Of a DNA stretch of 64,000 bases, positions 22,985 through 34,906 are shown piece by piece. The stretch is from Anthostomella pinea (taxonomy: Eukaryota; Ascomycota; Sordariomycetes; Xylariales; Xylariaceae). Location: assembly GCA_963556695.1 (NCBI GenBank), contig CAUWAG010000020.1, positions 1,860,001-1,924,000 of the forward strand, written 5' to 3'. The position numbers were made by a program, and so were the translations under genes. Below the pieces are notes generated by a model, which saw only the letters and a list, made by a program, of their open reading frames with translations, ran no database searches and was not told the DNA's origin. How positions within the stretch are numbered: position 1 is the stretch's first letter; each line of letters starts with the position of its first letter.

Positions 22985-24710
22985 CTATTGCTGCGAGATC
23001 TCAACCTTAACCCACCAAAACAGACTCTCCCTCGCCGCCCACTCATCCTTTACCACAACCGCCGCCTCGCCGACGTCCCCACCAACTAACTCCTCATTCC
23101 CCCCTCCGAACACCATCTTCATCGGCTCCGCCTCCCCCCGATGCGGCACCCAGTCCGGCCTACCCTTTACCACCCCTTCCGCCTTAACAGCATTCGGGTC
23201 CCCCGTGCAGATAAATTAGTAACATACGCATGCAGCACGCCCGCCAGCTCCGCCTGCGTCGCGGATTTTTCACACACAGCCCGCTCGCGCGCCTCGTACG
23301 CCATATTGTCGCCGTGACTGGCGCCGCCGACAACACTACTACAGGCCGCCCAGTGGTACAGGTAAGTCGGCACGAGTGCCCCGACAAAGTGCGCCGTCTG
23401 GCGCACGGGGGCGACGTAAGCATAGTGCGCGTACGCCGCCTCGATGCGCTTGTACTGGTCGCCCACGCCCAAGCTCTGGCGGTCCTCCCTGTAGGCCGAG
23501 TCCGGGACGGTGACGGGGTCCGGGTACAGCGCGTCGATAGCGGCGAGGTCCTCGTCTGTTAATTGTGGTAGTAGTTTGCGGAAGAAATCCGTAAACTCGG
23601 CCGACGTCGCCATGGCCTTCGGCGCGTAGAGCGACCCCTCGTTGCCGGTGAACCCCGTCATGATCGGCACGCGGTGCCAGCGCCCGCTGCGCCAGCCGTC
23701 GATGGGGCGCCCGCGGATGAGGGTGCCGTCGATGACGGGCTGGAAGGCCCACCGCAGGCTCGGGTTGTAGGCGTCGAAGACTTGGACCTGCGCGTCGGCG
23801 ATCGCAGACGTGGGCAGGGAGCGCAGGAAGGGGAAGACGTCCGAGTCCTCGAGGTCGGGCGGGCAGCCGGCGGCGCGGAGGAAGTCTCTGAATTGCTGCT
23901 CGTGGATCTCGGCGTCGTGGTGCCGGACGGCGCGCGAGGTGGGCGCGCCGGACTCCATTACGACGCGGTGGAAGAGCGGCTTCTTGCCCTCTTCGTAGTC
24001 CAGGAGGTGGTGTCCGATCTGCGCAATGTCGTCAGTAAACGCATCTTTCCCGATCCACCTAGGAAATTAAGTGAACATACCGAGTGAGCACCGGCAGACA
24101 GGCCGATGAGCGTGACGTTATTCTTGTCGCCGCCGAACTGCCCGATGTTCTCCTGCACCCACACCATGAGAAGGATCTGGTCCTTGAGCCCCAAGTTCAG
24201 CACGCCCTCCTTGGCACTCAGGCTCGACGGCAGGAACCCCAGCGCCCCTATCCGGTAGCCGCACGACACCATGACGAACGGCTCCGCGGACCAGCCGACC
24301 ATGGACGCGCTGTCGTGCATCGCCGCGTTGCCCCTGTTGAAGGCGCCGCCGTGCAGATATATGGCGACGGGCAGCAGCTTGGAGCCCGCGCCGTTGCCCT
24401 CTGCCGGCGACGTCTGCCGGAAGACGTTGGCCGTCAGACAGTCCTCGCTGGTCTCGAGCTTCGGACCCCGGACGACGAACTGCTTGGCCGGGGCGCGCGG
24501 GCCGAAGCGAGACGCGTCGATGGTCTCGGTTGAGTGGGGCACTGGTTCCGGGTTCCGGAACCGCCGGTCCCCTGTTGGGGGGAGGGCGTACGGGATTCCC
24601 AGGAAAACATCGATGGGACGCGGGTAGGCTCCCTGCTGTTGGATGCCCACGACGGTGCCCTGGTTTATGGTGACCTTGGGCCGGGCCGTTGAATCCCCGT
24701 TCGTCGCCAT
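22985..24710 (-). CDS. Type-B carboxylesterase, one frameshift
   Basis: A fungal alpha/beta-hydrolase of the carboxylesterase/lipase type. Exon 1 is 24081-24710, exon 2 starts at 24018, and a 62-bp GT-AG intron lies between. Family motifs: GIPYALPPTGDRRF near the N-terminus, EDCLTANVF, oxyanion-hole YLHGGAFNRGN, and the nucleophile elbow GLSAGAHS, where the usual GESAG is GLSAG with the catalytic Ser intact. The acidic residue is likely in TGFTGNEGSLY and the histidine in VVGGASHGDNM. No signal peptide is seen, so it is probably intracellular. Near 23212 the frame breaks by one missing base in AATTTA. On the other side the expected CTGDPNA motif and C-terminus continue to a stop at 22985. It is divergent to the MFS transporter, with a shared 0.5-kb promoter. 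Confidence 0.82.
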
Positions 24711-25223
24711 GATCAATATGGGAGTGCTCCCCGAAACCTTTATTTCCTCAGTACCGGCCGTTGGCAGTCAAGATGATACACAGGCTGGTTGTATGTCGTC
24801 GAGTAACCCCTTTCATCCAGCTTCTGCCGGTCTGTGTGCTGCACTTATCAGCCGCAGACTCGGCAAAGCCGACCTGATGCCGGCCGGCTCTAATTCCGAG
24901 ATACTGCTATCTATAGGCCGGGCTAATCGTTGTATTACGGGTGGCTCATGATATTAACTCGTGCCCCTATTGGTTTTAATAGCTTGACTCCCCACTATTA
25001 TCGCCCATACTTATATCACCGGTCGTCGGTGAAGCCCCGATAGTCGTTCTCCGATATCAACGCCTTGACCTGCGATAAGTGTCATGTTGATAGGCAAGGC
25101 GAGTGTCAGACCTCTTATTAAGGAGCATGTAGGTCAGAGGCTGTGAGCGGCTCTGTGTCAAGTCAGGCACCTTGTGTTGTGAGTACTCGTCAATCCTGCC
25201 TGACATACATCGCAACCGCAACG
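24711..25223. promoter_or_regulatory. Shared divergent promoter of esterase and transporter
   Basis: These 513 bp separate two genes transcribed away from each other, so both promoters must lie here. Co-regulation is an inference from the arrangement. I did not identify a specific factor site with confidence. Confidence 0.4.
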
Positions 25224-26882
25224 ATGGATACCCACGACGACAAGAGGCAGGAGGCGGTCTTCGCGCAAGGAAAGGTCGACATAGAAGTCGTTCAGGACCT
25301 CGACGAAGCCGAGGTGTTCCTCCAGGAGAACAACTTCAGCAATGAGTACGTGCAGGAGCTGCTCGACGACAAGGCGTCGATCAAGCGTCTGGTGCGGAAG
25401 GTCGATTTCCGGATCATACCCTTGCTCGCCGGCACCTACTTGCTACAGTACATCGACAAGCAGGCCATGAGCTACGCAGCCGTCTTCGACCTCTTCGACG
25501 ACACCAACATAAACCTGACGCAGTACTCCTGGTTTGCCAGCATCTTCTACATCGCATACCTCGTCGCTGAGTACCCATGGAGTTTCCTCGCACAGCGCAC
25601 ACGTATGGCTAGGGTCGTCGGGAGGTTGTGTCATGGCGTGGGGCACCGTCCTCATGGCCACGGCCGCCTGTAGCAACTTTGGTGGTCTGGCGGCGTGTCG
25701 GTTTCTGCTGGGGGTTTTCGAAGCTCCCATCACGCCTTGCTTCATGATGATAGTCGCCATGTGGTGAGTCTGCCTCTCCAGTCCCTGATTTGATATCCTC
25801 TACAGCCTCCGCAGTTTACTGACTTGATGCAGGTATGTGCGAGAGGACCAGCCCTTCCGCGCTGGGGTATTCTACAGCTGCAATGGATTCGGGTCCATGA
25901 TCGGCGGTATCCTCTTCTTCGGCATCGGACAGATCAAGACCTTTCCGGTCTGGAAGACCATCTTCCTCTTGTGCGGCGGCGTCACGATCCTGTGGGGTGT
26001 CGTTCTGCTCCTCTTCCTCCCGGATAACATCATCTCCGCGAAGCGCTTCAGCCCCCAGGAGAAGGCAGCGCTGATCGGCCGGGGCAAGCTGGGTCGCACG
26101 GGAATCCTGAACCACAAGATCAAGCCTTACCAGATCAGAGAGGCGCTCTTGGACCCCCAGATCTGGCTGTTGGTCTTGTTCACGCTGTTGAACGAGATCA
26201 TCAACGGCGGCATCGCCAACTTTGGAAAACTCATCATCAAGGGTCTCGTCCACAGCCCGCTCGAGACGACAGCCCTCGGTATCCCCCAGGGTGGCTTCCA
26301 AGTAGTTTTCATCCTGTCAGGAACGTATCTGGCGTCGCGATTCCGTAATTGCCGCACCATAATCATGATGCTCTACATGATACCAACGATCATCGGAATC
26401 GGCGTGCTGTGGCGGCTGGACCGTAGCGACAGAGTCGGCGTGCTGATGGCGTACTACATTGTCGGAGGCTTCGTCTCTTCGCTCGTCGTCGCGATGCAGA
26501 TGCCGTCGGCCAACCTCGGAGGATACACGAAGCGCATGACTGGCACGGCGGTGGTGTTCATGGCGTACTGCATAGGGAACGTCATGGGCCCGCACGCGTT
26601 CCTGGCGAGCGAGTCTCCGACGTATCCAACGGGCTGCAAGACTATTCTCGGCTGCGCGGTTGGGCAGGTCTGCGCTGCATTCGCGCTGCGGCTCCTGCTG
26701 GTATGGCGGAACAAGAGAAGAGATGCCGGGGCCTCGTCTGCTGATACGTCCGACGAGGCGGCGGTGGTTGATGAGGTCAGCACCGACTTGACGGATTTCG
26801 AGGTAAGCTGCGCGCCGACCTGTGAGTTTTGGGACTTGCTGACTGACTCTTGCAGAATCCACACTTCCGATATGTGTATTGA
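25224..26882 (+). CDS. MFS transporter, allantoate permease (Dal5) family
   Basis: A plasma-membrane symporter of the anion:cation symporter family, whose members import small acids, vitamins or ureides. Exons: 25224-25763, 25833-26802 and 26856-26882, with introns of 69 and 53 bp. Family signatures: KVDFRIIPLLAGTYLLQYID at helix 1, CRFLLGVFEAPITP with MWYVREDQPFRAG, and the typical C-terminal NPHFRYVY supplied by the tiny third exon. About twelve hydrophobic helices are expected. One fault is seen: near 25620, in GTCGTCGGGAGG, an extra G shifts the frame; dropping it gives VVGGCVMAWG, exactly the family pattern. The substrate cannot be told. Pairing with the esterase suggests that it might carry the esterase product or substrate. 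Confidence 0.85.
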
Positions 26883-28095
26883 AGCTGCTCTGGAAGATAA
26901 TTGCAGATGCGTTCTCTTTTCAAAAGGTCTGATACTAGATAGCGAAACTGATTCGCCAATTCTTGCTGCTGGGCCGGACGTCCGTGACATTGTTGGACAG
27001 GGACAGTCGAGGTCCTCCACACTTCTGATAAGTGTGCCGCCAAGAGACTTATAAATAGCGATAGTGTTGCCTGCCTTAGTCCCCTCCACATACTGGGTCT
27101 GTCAGCAATTAGTATTGTTATTTCCAAAGCAAGCAGAATAGCCGATCAGAAGACCCTTGCTGCAAAAGTCTTTCTATTGCATCCATCGCGCGGTATTAAT
27201 TAATGCTGACGATAGCAATGGGTGGATGCAACGGCGGCCAACGCAGCAGGTTAACAAGTTCGGTGAGCGATCCTTGACCCGAACCCTTGGGTTAAAGTTG
27301 AAACCGACCGGAATGTCTAAGGTAAGGTGGTGACGTCGGACAAGCAGCCATCTCTCGGATAGTCTTCGGTACGAGTTGCGGAAAGTCAATTGACCTCGGG
27401 AGTGGTTATATCCAAGAGGCTAGGTTCCGGTTGAAGACAATGCCGTCCCTTAGCACTCTTACCAGCAAACATCTCCAACGCTGACGTTGGACTCGCCACG
27501 GTTTATCGCTTATCTGCCTGTCAGCTGAGTGTCTGAACAGTGAACAGTGAACAGTGAACACCGTCTAGACCGGGCATCCCCCACGTGTCAGAGTGGGCTC
27601 TCCCGGCCGTCCTTTGCCCTTCCCCTTCCCCCGGGTCGGTGTACGAGGTCAAACAGGCTGTGAACGCCAACCAACTAGTTCCAACGCTTTATCTGCCGTT
27701 GGGCAGTTGGCTGCGTGTGTGTGACGGTGCCCGTCGCCCACATGCATGTTGGGGGCTGATGGACCTTGCCATCATCCCTAGACTCGATATAATCAGCATG
27801 CTGGGATTCCCCCCCACCACAGCGTTCCCCGTTGCGTGCTGAACGCCCAGGCTCCAGCTTGAACATCCCGGCATCATCCATCCCCCAATCCTCGTACTAA
27901 CGGACAAACCGCGAGCTAATTATGGAATTTGCCTGTTAGCTGGGCTTACGCCGGGAAAAAGCAGAACTACCAACGCTCTTCACAACCCTTCACCTTCTTT
28001 TCTACTGCTCCGCGTGAACGCAAGAAGAACCAAGCCATACCCAGGTTGACGTAGACATAACTTGTAAGATAGCCGCCCCCTCTATATCCGCGACG
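26883..28095. other. Intergenic region, promoter of the DUF7053 gene
   Basis: No gene supported. A short tandem 7-mer (TGAACAG, about four copies) lies near 27533-27560. The sequence directly upstream of 28096 is pyrimidine-rich, as is common before fungal starts. Confidence 0.5.
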
Positions 28096-28889
28096 ATGCT
28101 TCGCAAGAAAGAAGTGTACACGGTCTGCACACCAATCCCGGGCTTCATACCCCGCCAGCTGGCCATCGACATCCTCCACAGCCACGGCGAGGTCATCACC
28201 CTGAACCCGCTGGTCCTGTCGCACAAACAGATTAAGGCGCCTCGCGATGCGGCCGCCGACGAGTACTTCTCCACCTGGTACGAGATCACCGAGCGCATAC
28301 AGTATGTCCCAGGTCTCGGTCGCTTCGGCTCCGGCAAGCTGGTCTTCACCGGCTGTTTCCACGACCTGCCCTGGGGCCTGCAGAGTCACATCCTCGTGCC
28401 CATGGGCGTCGACCTCCGCAACAAGTACCGCATCGCCGGCAACCAGCCGGGCGTCGAGCCGCCCGAGCACGCCGAGATCGGGCTCGCCGCCCTCGGCGCG
28501 CCCAAGGACGGCCTCTACCTGCGCGAAGACATCGAGATCCGGTGCAACATCGCCATGGTCGGGCTGGTCAAGTCGCAGATGAAGACGGCCAGCCGGGAGA
28601 TGGTGCAGCGCATCATCAAGAAGGCCGAGCTGCTCGACGCCGGGGTCCTGCAGGCCATGATCGAGGACGGCAAGATGAAGACCTTCAACCCGAACGACAA
28701 GACCTACACCGGCGGCCTCACCGACGCGCTGCGATCGCCGCAGTTGTCGCCCGCGAGCCCCTACCAACCGCCCATGTCCCCGTCGATCCCTTACCAAGTC
28801 CCGCGACCGAAATCGATGCAGCCGCAGCACCTACAACAGCAGCAAAGCCGTCCGGGCACGGCTGGCTCCCTGGGGTATCCGGCGCATTG

Positions 28890-28920
<31 letters not shown>

Positions 28921-29520
28921 CACCAAGACCACCAACACTACGCCGAACTCCCCTCCAACAACACGGGCCAACAAATCCCCTCCCCGGTGCCCCAGCACTT
29001 CGTCAACGAGCTCCCGGGCGACTTCTACCACACGCACCCGCACTCGCAATCCTCGCCACACCTGCAGCCGCCCCAGCCCTCGCCCACGATCCCGCAGCAA
29101 GCCTACGGCCGGCAGCACTCCCACTCCCCGACGTCGATCTATTCACAGCCACAGTCGCAGCCGCACACACCCGAGCCGCGATGGTCGCACTCGAACGGCC
29201 AGCCGAGCCCGTCGATGATGAGCGTCAGCTCGCGGCCCACGTCGTATAACTCGGACCCCGGGACCAATAATGGCTTCGGCGGCGGTGCGGGATACGGCTC
29301 GCCGGCGCTGGACCACAAGGGCTTCGCGGCCGAGCTGCCGACGCATCGCGAGACGCTGGAGGAGCATGGGCCTGAGAGCGGCGGGCGGAGGCCGGCGTCG
29401 CATCAGCCGATGGGGCAGCGGCAGGGCTCGGTTTCGAACTTGAATGCGAATGTGAATCAGGGTCATGGGTCTTGGGGGTATGCTTATAACCCGGCGGACT
29501 ACTCGCGGACGAGTCGATAG
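28096..29520 (+). CDS. DUF7053 domain protein with Gln-rich C-terminus
   Basis: A single-exon protein of 474 aa. The first 200 residues match my memory of the fungal DUF7053 domain, an uncharacterised START-like or lipid-binding-like module: TPIPGFIPRQLAIDILHSHG, EVITLNPLVL, FSTWYEITERIQYVPGLG, CFHDLPWGLQSH, LYLREDIEIRCN. The C-terminal 270 residues are low-complexity (Pro, Gln, Ser, His), with a polyglutamine run from a CAG repeat at 28891-28920, and are probably disordered. Function unknown. The start codon at 28096 follows a pyrimidine-rich leader and agrees with the short N-termini of relatives. Confidence 0.8.
28891..28920 (+). repeat. CAG microsatellite (polyglutamine)
   Basis: Eight CAG units followed by CAA and CAG code for uninterrupted glutamine inside the disordered tail of the DUF7053 protein. 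Length variation between isolates is likely. Confidence 0.9.
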
Positions 29521-30412
29521 GACCTGGCTGGGTGTTAATGAGTGGGTTTGGGTGATCATCAGCGGACGCATTTGCTGTCCGGGAGCTGACATGCAGCGTT
29601 TTGGATTTTGAGACAAGTTGGAGTTCTGGAGGTTTCTTTTGTTGGCGTGGGTTGGATACACCAGTAGTCTGGCGTTATTGGCGCTCTTTTTTTAATTTTT
29701 TTATAGCCTCGCTGGGATTTTCTGAGGGGCGTGTGTTGGTCTCGAAACCAATCTTTGAAGCAAAAGTTCGTGTGCGACGGGTTCTACGTCTATGTGCTAG
29801 CGCTTGTTTCCCTATGAGATGCGAGGCGGTGCCATGATCAGACCCTCTCGCAGATATCGGGTCCAACGAGCATGACCGTGTTCATTCGAGATTACGTATA
29901 GAATTCGTTCAAACACAGGTTCGCTCTCCAACGACACACTCGTGCTGGACGCTTACCCCTATCCCTCAGTGACTTGGCAGGGCTCCTTACACGCTACATT
30001 GATATTGACATACTGCCGGATGGTCTTCGTCGTTGCGGCGTGAGTTATCCAGACATGGCAAGCCATTAACACGAGAAAAAAGCTTTGGTGGGCGTGGAAG
30101 CGAGATTGATGGACTGTGACAACCTAAGCGCCATTGGAAAACCAACAGTCCTGAGTACCCAAGTATTTTCTTTACAGTATGCTGCTGGGAACAGGAAGAC
30201 TCATCACATTCCGTCTGCTCTTCCTACAAGCTGCTCAGAATCATATGAATGCACGAGGGGCTTGTGTATGGCCCTTGGTGCTCTCCGTAGATTATGGCCT
30301 CACCAGACCTCTTATACCTAGGAAAGGGGAAGGCCATAAGCTCAGACCCATAAGCTCTCTGTTTGGGGTTGGACGACATGGCCAGCCGCAGGACACACTA
30401 CCACCATCGCAG
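29521..30412. other. Convergent intergenic region
   Basis: This lies between the 3' ends of the DUF7053 gene and the minus-strand acetyltransferase. It includes T-rich stretches (about 29688-29703) compatible with 3' untranslated sequence. No gene supported. Confidence 0.55.
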
Positions 30413-31294
30413 CTACGTATCCCGAGGCTGCCGAACCATATACCGGAAAGTATACTCGCCCCATCTCCCCCGCGCCGTACCATCCCCAGTTCCATCCCCA
30501 TCCCCTTCACCCTCCTCTTCACCCTCCCCTTTCCCCGACGGCGGCGGCCCAACCGCCCACTCATCCAACCCAACCGTCAACCTCTCCACCTCCCTAAACC
30601 CCAGCCTCTCAAACATCCCCCAGCCGCCCTCTGACGAACACACCCAACAGAACACACCCGCGCGATCCGCCTGCTCCGTGCCCCAGCGCACGAGCTGTGT
30701 TCCGACGCCTTGCGCCTGGTACGCCGGGTCGACGGTCACGCCGCCGATGTACATGCATTGTGTGTTGTTATCATCGGGCATGATGCGGCGCTGGAAGGCG
30801 GCGAGGTGGGCGCTTGTCATGGTTTCGAGGGCTTTTATGCGGGCTGTGGGTTCGGTTTGGATCTGCTGCTTTTCAGGTGAAAGCCTCGAATGCTCACCCC
30901 CATCCAACACCTCCTCATCGGCAACAACATCATTGGCAGGCCCAGTTAAGACCTCGGCAACATGAGTACGACCAACCGGCACGCCCCGGAACCCCCACTG
31001 CACCGACCCCACGATTGTATTGTTGCGGTCGTTCACGGCCTTGAGGACGGCGCACCGCTCGGGGGTCTGGATCCATTGCCTGAGGCCCCCGGCCATGCCG
31101 GCCATGCCGGCCTCGAAGGCGCCGGGGGGCTGGGCGGCGGCTTTGAGTTGGGTGTTGGTGTCGTTTTTGAATGCGAGGGCGGCGATTGCGGCGAGGGTGG
31201 GGATGTCTTGGAGGGTGGCGCGGGAGAGGGTGAAGGTTGGGTTTGCCATGATTGGGCTGCTGGCGGACATGAGGGTACGAAGTTGTCTGGACAT
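30413..31294 (-). CDS. GNAT-family N-acetyltransferase
   Basis: Transfers an acetyl group from acetyl-CoA to an amine; the substrate is unknown. The 293-aa frame begins with FTLSRATLQDIPTLAAIAA (helix 1) and contains the acetyl-CoA pyrophosphate-binding motif in VTVDPAYQAQGVGTQLVRWG, where QxxGxG is conserved, followed by WGMFERLGFREV, the usual GNAT C-terminal strand. A Gly/Glu-rich low-complexity insert (GKGEGEEEGEGDGDG) precedes the last strand (YTFRYMVR). The ATG at 31249 (MANPTFTLS) may be the true start, because the 15 residues before it are not family-like. Fungal relatives are often described only as GNAT-domain proteins. Confidence 0.82.
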   Translation of the reverse strand: MSRQLRTLMSASSPIMANPTFTLSRATLQDIPTLAAIAALAFKNDTNTQLKAAAQPPGAFEAGMAGMAGGLRQWIQTPERCAVLKAVNDRNNTIVGSVQWGFRGVPVGRTHVAEVLTGPANDVVADEEVLDGGEHSRLSPEKQQIQTEPTARIKALETMTSAHLAAFQRRIMPDDNNTQCMYIGGVTVDPAYQAQGVGTQLVRWGTEQADRAGVFCWVCSSEGGWGMFERLGFREVERLTVGLDEWAVGPPPSGKGEGEEEGEGDGDGTGDGTARGRWGEYTFRYMVRQPRDT

Positions 31295-32298
31295 AGGTCT
31301 GCGATGGGGTCCTTTGAGGTTTTATGTGGTCGGTTGTTGGGTATGTACCTGTTTGTTGGGTGTGTAGGTAGTTGGGTTGGAGAAGTCGCCGGTGAGTCAT
31401 GCGGCGTCGCACTCGGTGCTGTTGGAGTGCTGATATGCCAATCATTGGTCCAAAGTTGGTAAAGGGGTAACTTGATGGGGTTTCACATTCCGCTAGCAAG
31501 GGCACTCGAACAGACGTTCTCGTACTGAGCCATGAAAGATGAGATGTCCGAGCCCGGGTCTTTGAGCTTCACCAAGGTGTACATCGATGCATACAACGCC
31601 AAGGTCGTCAATCGGCAGACGTATTTCCCGGAGACCGACCTCGAGTAGACCAGTACAGGTTGGTATATACTGTGAGAAGAAATCTTCAGTGATAATTTGA
31701 CAGTATCGAGGATCAGCAGCCAGAAAGTATCCAGGCACTAGCTGGGACACTAATTTCAGACATATCAGTGACGGAGCCTGGGGGAAAAGTAGTAAATACC
31801 AAATACGAAAACGATCGACACATTTGAAGAGCCAAAAACGTCGAGGACAAGCTTTCCATTCCTTATTCTCTTATGTGGCAAACTGACTGAGTATAGAACC
31901 ATCAAGGTTTTATATACGGATGGTGACCGAGCGTAGCAACCTCGACACCCACAACATAAACAACCTCCCCAGTATCTCCCTCCCAAAGGCCCGCCATCCA
32001 TCCACGATCAGTCCCATGAGTACATGTCGGTAAACCACAACGCCCTTCGCTAGCTTCATTATCCCACACGTAATCAATGGATAGGGTATGAGCCCCTCGC
32101 CGGACTGCGATTTCAATACTGGCTAATACACCCAGCGACGCTCTTGTAAAAGAAAAAAAGAAAAGAAGAAGAAAAAAAAAAAAACAACCCTATAACTGAC
32201 TCTTGGCCATACATACATCAAAAAACCCATCACACCAAGCAAGAGAAACATAAGAAAGGAAACGCTGGGAATGCCGGGGGGTATCATGCAATCTGCTG
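31295..32298. other. Intergenic region, no supported gene
   Basis: It holds the acetyltransferase promoter and, at 32150-32190, an A/G-rich simple tract. An 85-codon minus-strand frame at 31493-31750 is the best candidate coding piece but has no recognised features. Confidence 0.45.
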
Positions 32299-32688
32299 CT
32301 AATAGTAGTCGTGGTAGTCGTCAATCTCGTGTGGTCGTCGTAAATCGTGAATCCATGGTCCCAGTACGTGAGTGCGGCGCCAAAGCGATAGGCCCCTTAT
32401 ATTAATTGGAAGGTCTTGAGGTGCATCCATGCATAGTGGTAGCGTACGTATTCGTGCGGCTGATGTAGCTGATATAGTTGCACACTGATTTGCCGACAAG
32501 GTGGGCATGGGGATGGGCGGAGTATCCACGGAAGCGAATTCGGTATAGTCGATATAGGAAAAATCTTCCAGTGGGAACACAGCCCCCAGGTATGGCAGTG
32601 TCGATAGAGTATTAGGTGTTGAGTCCATGTCTGGCTGTGTCAAATCTTGGTTGCGTGGCTTGGCTGTGAGGGTCCGATGACCTAGCAC
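32299..32688 (-). CDS. Hypothetical protein, weak support
   Basis: A 129-codon open frame; the likely start is the Met at about 32628 (MDSTPNTLSTL). It is rich in Pro, Thr and Asp, with a basic region near the end (INIRGLSLWRR) and the C-terminus EIDDYHDYY. No homology recognised. It could be a last exon of an undetected gene. Confidence 0.25.
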   Translation of the reverse strand: MLGHRTLTAKPRNQDLTQPDMDSTPNTLSTLPYLGAVFPLEDFSYIDYTEFASVDTPPIPMPTLSANQCATISATSAARIRTLPLCMDAPQDLPINIRGLSLWRRTHVLGPWIHDLRRPHEIDDYHDYY

Positions 32689-32822
32689 CGCACGAGATCA
32701 TGTGAATCCCTCAACAGTGCGTCATCGTCTAGGGACCCAGAAGCTCCTGTTGTTCGCTTCGATAAGTATCCGCCCCTCTTCGAGACCAGTCGGGACAGGC
32801 TGTCCAATCTCATCACTTGTGA

Positions 32823-34906
32823 TCAGCCACCGCTAGGACCAGCAGCAGCATCGTCGTCTTCGCCCTCATCCTCATCACTCGACGAGACCTCCACCGAGAT
32901 GACAGTCGGTTCGGGGTCCGGGCGAAAGAGTCCACGAAACTTCCGCGCGCCATTTGTCTGTAAGAAACGGATCTGGAAGGCGCCGAGCTTGTTCTTGCGC
33001 TGGTGGTGGTCCCGGTATTCGTCGCAGAAGGTGTAAATCTGAATGTCGCGGAGCCAGACGCAATGGCGAGATTTGCGGAGGACCCATGACTCTGAGATGT
33101 CAACTGGTACTGCAACGCGAGTCAGAGGGTCAAGGCGTTGTGAATGTTTGTTGGGTAGTAAGGGAGACGGGGATAAGGGGACTAGGTGTGGGTTGGAGAA
33201 CACGAACTGAAGGCTGTCCATACAGGACAGTGCTGCAATTTGCCGTCCCAGACGCAGGCGTGCAGACGGACCCCCTTCGTGACTTGATCTTCGTACACGT
33301 TCAGACAATGGTAGAAACGATCATCGACTATTTTGCTGCCCTTCAAGTCAGCGCTATACCCCGTGCTTCGTATCCGAATATTGTAGCGGAATACTCACGC
33401 CTGAAACAAGAGTTTCTCTCTCTCAAGGACGAACTCGCTCGATTTGACGTTGATTCTGAGCAGACTGCGAGCCTTGAGGCAGACGAAGGTGCAATAGAAC
33501 AATACCATATCTGTGTCCGATTAGCCATGTCCATCTCCTGCAGACAAACGACAGGTTCACTGAATGCCATCAAAAAAGGTACTGACCTTCCCAAGTCGAG
33601 AAGGACAGCTCGGCCCAGGGCTTCGCCCTGCGTTCCGAGTTACTCCATCTCGTTAGATCCAAGCGCGAGTCCTTTGCTCGATTAATGCAAAGCTCATGAA
33701 CACCACGTAGCGATACCCATGGCGACCTTTTTTTTATGGTGCGGACGAGAAAATACGGAGCCTGGGCAATTGGGTCGAGAAGTATGATGACGGATACTCG
33801 GTCATTACTGAAAGATCTACGAGCCTGTCAGCTTCCCAACAAATACTAAGTGCTAGAAAATGGTAGGTAGAACCAACGCCCAGGAAAGATCATGAGGCAG
33901 CAGATGGCACGTACCTCGTGGCTAGAGTTCTGATGGTGGGTTGAAACGGTGGCAGGCGGCCAAGCTCAAATAAAGTTCCACATACGACAGACCTGAACAG
34001 TGTCAGCTCCTCGAATGTCAGCCGCACAGGGGAGGCATGACGCACTTGTACTTGGTTTTAAAGACTCTTCGGGAGGGTAATGGTTGCGAGAAGATGGCCT
34101 CCGCCCAGTGAGGTCGCTGCATCAGGTCAGTGACTGCGGTATTCCGGAACATCGAACGTGCTGACAAACAGTTTCCTGGCCCCAGAAGTCCATTACACTT
34201 TCTTGTCTGACAAGTTCTGTGCTCGTAATCCTCGGAGGAGCTGCGTCGCGAGGTGAGTTGATGAGGGTCGCATCGGGGTGTGACTGACGGACATATCTGC
34301 CTGGCTTCGCGGAGTTGGAATATTCGAAGGCGGAGCGACGCCATGGCATTGTAGTCAAAGAATGGAGATCTATCACCGCAGATCGTCAGTTTTGCACGAC
34401 ATAGTTTCGGCGATATGGCGCCTTTACCTGTTCAAAAGGAATTGGAGGAGGCTGAGGTATTGATTGTATAAGATAAATCTCGCCACGAGCGTAGTTCCGG
34501 GCAGCTCATTGCTCATGACATAGTACATGTTCCTCCAACGATCATCCTTGGACTTAGACTTGTCGTTGTAGAATTCGTCGATATCGCATAGAGTCTTTTG
34601 TAGACATGGTAGGATCACATTGAGATAATCGATTATATTGGAATTCCACATGTGGACCTGTGACTGATCCGCCAGATAGCGGAGCCGGGCACCGATCATG
34701 CGAATTTCCGCGATGATAGCGTTAAGAGCGTCAAGGTTAGGACGGCCGTCGACTGCGAGAGCATCTCGCAGGCCATGGAGGCGGAAAGATGTGTCGTCAG
34801 CACGCGCCGCCTCAGTGTAGCATCCACTGAGTAGTTGAGGGCCCAGGGGATGAACTGCCGGTGCCCTGACAGAAGGAGCCCTTGCCCTGGTCTGGATGGG
34901 GTACAT
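32823..34906 (-). CDS. Multi-exon fungal protein of unknown function, possibly decayed
   Basis: Several exon-like blocks on the minus strand resemble one lineage-specific fungal family that I recall without a name. The first block (34424-34906) holds ADQSQVHMWNSNIIDYLNVI, LPCLQKTLCDIDEFYNDK and RFILYNQYLSLLQFLLNR. After an intron it continues SPFFDYNAMASLRLRIFQLR. Further blocks are TELVRQESVMDFWGQE, IFSQPLPSRRVFKTKYK, DRVSVIILLDPIAQAPYFLV and MVLFYCTFVCLKARS. The last block (32823 to about 33115) ends in an acidic SSSDEDEGEDDD tail. Between some blocks the frame changes without a clear intron, so either the model has very short introns or the gene is degenerating. I cannot give a function. 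Confidence 0.4.

Noticed and set aside
28542..29249. 235-codon plus-strand frame
   Set aside because: It is a shifted frame of the DUF7053 gene, whose own frame has recognisable motifs.
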